Positions 5,519 to 6,921 of a DNA stretch of 6,921 bases are shown here, piece by piece. Numbering within the stretch: position 1 is the stretch's first letter; the number at the start of each line of letters is the position of its first letter. The DNA lies in NCBI GenBank assembly GCA_013334735.1, contig JAAXXA010000153.1:1-6921 (forward strand). The letters run 5' to 3'. The notes below the pieces were generated by a model. It was not told the origin of the DNA. It ran no database searches and worked only from the letters and a program-made list of their open reading frames with translations. This DNA is from Bacteroidota bacterium. GTDB lineage: Bacteria > Bacteroidota > Bacteroidia > Bacteroidales > CG2-30-32-10. The position numbers were made by a program, and so were the translations under genes.

Positions 5519-6631
5519 TTATATATTAGCAAACAACTGCCTCTTACCTTGTTCTCGCCACATACTCACCTCTTTATTTATTATTTCCCAATCGATACAA
5601 CTATTTATTATAGAATCAATATTTTCTTTATCAACTATATCGACAAATCTATTTCTTATATTTAATCGTTCTAATAACGAGATAATTCTTGTATTCATTT
5701 TTTTTGTTTGCTCATTTATCCGCGGCATAGTTATAAATTGCTTATTAAGCAATATACTAAAGACCGTGCCATGAAAAGAATTTGTTATTATTATATCTGA
5801 ATCATTTATCAAAGATACCCATTCATCAATAGTTGGTGTTATATTCTGTATTTTTTCATTTATATCAGATGCATAATATACAAAATATTTACTATTCTCA
5901 TTTATTATATCAACGACTTTTTCAATATCTCTTGTACTATCATTACCAACAACATAAATAAATATTTTGCTATTATTAACCTTATAATTATCTCTTTTTT
6001 TTATGATATTAATCCAATCTTCTTTCGTTAATAACATAGTAGGATCGGGAACCCACATAGCTCTATTATCGCCTAATCTTTTGCATACCTCTATTCCAGA
6101 CAACTCACGCACACCAATAAAATCTAATTTTTTAATTAACGGCGCTATTATTGTTTTTTCTTTATCCGATAATTCTTCTCTACCAAAACTACTTGCATAA
6201 GCAATTCTCTTTATCTCTTTTTTCCCAAAATCTAAAAAATATGGAGCTAATCTGAACCATGGGCCCCATATTTGATCACTACCGGCTATATAAACATCTG
6301 CTTTTGGATAGCTTTTTAATAACTTTTCATATGTTAGATATATTTTTGATAATTTTATATATCTCTTCTTAAAATCATTAAATTTACGTTTATCATATAT
6401 CGACAAGCAATCATATAACACGTACTTAATAAATTGCTTTACATATGCTGCTAAATATTTTAAATAACCGCCCTCTCTTGATTTATAAATAGCAATGTCT
6501 GACTGGGCATTGTATTTTATAATAAACGCATCGAAACCTTCTGTATTTAGTACTGTTTGCAACGCATATCCTTGTAATATCTGTCCATAGTTATCATGTG
6601 TCCACCATGGAGTCATTATTCCTATTCTCAT
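5519..6631 (-). CDS. Polysaccharide pyruvyl transferase family protein (CsaB/WcaK-like)
   Basis: This 370-residue protein has the family's typical opening, TPWWTHDNYGQILQGYALQ (7-25), followed by AGSDQIWGPW (116-125), IAYASSFG (143-150), a VREL motif at 174-177 and VPDPTML (194-200). Towards the C-terminus it has ITNSFHGTVFSILLNK (282-297) with the conserved SFHG. The length is normal for the family. Characterised members transfer pyruvate from phosphoenolpyruvate to a sugar to make a ketal, but many homologues in glycan clusters have unproven activity, so the substrate is an inference. It is probably cytoplasmic and peripheral. The start is the ATG at 6631, inside the 3' end of the FrhB-like gene (38-bp overlap). 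With no strong ribosome site, translational coupling is likely. The gene is AT-rich and intact. Confidence 0.88.
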   Translation of the reverse strand: MRIGIMTPWWTHDNYGQILQGYALQTVLNTEGFDAFIIKYNAQSDIAIYKSREGGYLKYLAAYVKQFIKYVLYDCLSIYDKRKFNDFKKRYIKLSKIYLTYEKLLKSYPKADVYIAGSDQIWGPWFRLAPYFLDFGKKEIKRIAYASSFGREELSDKEKTIIAPLIKKLDFIGVRELSGIEVCKRLGDNRAMWVPDPTMLLTKEDWINIIKKRDNYKVNNSKIFIYVVGNDSTRDIEKVVDIINENSKYFVYYASDINEKIQNITPTIDEWVSLINDSDIIITNSFHGTVFSILLNKQFITMPRINEQTKKMNTRIISLLERLNIRNRFVDIVDKENIDSIINSCIDWEIINKEVSMWREQGKRQLFANI

Positions 6632-6921
6632 AATATTTTTTTACTATTTTTACAATCCCAATATTTTTTGCCAATTTATATACTAAATTTTGAAAGACTT
6701 CATATACTCCTGGGCGTGAATACTTACTTATCAGTTTATTAATAGGCGTTTTATTTAATTCTTCAAAAAACTTATTCCTATTTTTTGACGGTTTAGCAGA
6801 TTCATAAACGTATTTATTTATTTTTACAGAAGTATGTAAATCACTTTTTATATAATCACATTTATTTTCACTGATTTTAATCTTCTCATCATGAATGTAA
6901 ACCAGAGATACACCGTCATCT
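6594..6921 (-). CDS. Coenzyme F420 hydrogenase/dehydrogenase beta-subunit-like protein (FrhB/FdhB C-terminal domain), partial
   Basis: This is the C-terminal 108 residues of a gene that begins outside the window; the stop is TGA at 6594-6596. The fragment reads DDGVSLVYIHDEK near its start, then NKYVYESAKPSKNRNKFFEEL and NKLISKYSRP, followed by a basic tail. This matches the end of the FrhB/FdhB C-terminal domain as I know it: a GVSLV strand, a K-P-x-x-x-R-x-x-F-F block and a K-x-Y segment. Proteins of this type in bacterial glycan clusters usually bind FeS clusters and flavin and are found next to pyruvyl-transferase-family genes. F420 itself is unlikely to be the cofactor in such bacteria. 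The FeS and flavin parts are outside the window, and the exact role is unknown. The 38-bp overlap with the next gene, in another frame, indicates tight coupling. Confidence 0.75.
   Translation of the reverse strand, partial: DDGVSLVYIHDEKIKISENKCDYIKSDLHTSVKINKYVYESAKPSKNRNKFFEELNKTPINKLISKYSRPGVYEVFQNLVYKLAKNIGIVKIVKKYYENRNNDSMVDT

Noticed and set aside
1..6921. tRNA, rRNA, CRISPR, riboswitch or anti-phage system
   Set aside because: I saw no cloverleaf, no regularly spaced repeats and no nuclease, toxin or helicase genes; the intact genes are explained by glycan synthesis and the rest by IS elements.

Overview
The window looks like part of a surface-polysaccharide (O-antigen, capsule or exopolysaccharide) locus of a Gram-negative bacterium, probably a gammaproteobacterium. 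This rests on the gene content (a Wzy-like membrane protein, a glycosyltransferase, an FkbM methyltransferase, a pyruvyl-transferase-family protein and an FrhB-type protein) and on the style of the two insertion sequences (ISL3 and IS630 families). The genus cannot be fixed from the sequence alone. The glycan genes are strongly AT-rich, and the IS genes are close to balanced in base composition. That contrast is usual for a horizontally acquired glycan cluster peppered with IS elements.

Layout, left to right. 1-689: end of an ISL3-family IS whose transposase reads leftward and leaves the window. 690-771: AT-rich spacer with a large imperfect hairpin. 772-2037 (minus): multi-pass membrane protein, most likely the repeat-unit polymerase. 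2047-3210 (minus): GT-B fold glycosyltransferase, 9 bp upstream of the polymerase gene. 3211-3541: about 330 bp without a gene, with short repeats and a possible ISL3-like end. 3542-4742: IS630-family IS in the plus orientation, its transposase broken by a nonsense codon and a +1 frameshift, with a separate A8 slippery site that may be programmed. 4773-5477 (minus): FkbM-family methyltransferase. 5519-6631 (minus): polysaccharide pyruvyl-transferase-family protein. 6594-6921 (minus): C-terminal part of an FrhB/FdhB-type (coenzyme F420 hydrogenase beta-like) protein that overlaps the pyruvyl-transferase-family gene by 38 bp and continues outside the window.

All glycan genes read right to left. 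They were probably one operon (FrhB-like, pyruvyl-transferase-like, methyltransferase, glycosyltransferase, polymerase) before about 1.56 kb of IS-related DNA came to lie between the methyltransferase and the glycosyltransferase. The likely division of labour is that the glycosyltransferase adds a sugar to the lipid-linked repeat unit, the FkbM and pyruvyl-transferase-family proteins decorate it, and the membrane protein polymerises it. The FrhB-like protein is a conserved but poorly defined partner of pyruvyl-transferase-family proteins in such loci. I found no tRNA, rRNA, CRISPR array or defence system. The unusual material is in the gene-free stretches and in the IS remains, and there is no convincing new multi-gene system.
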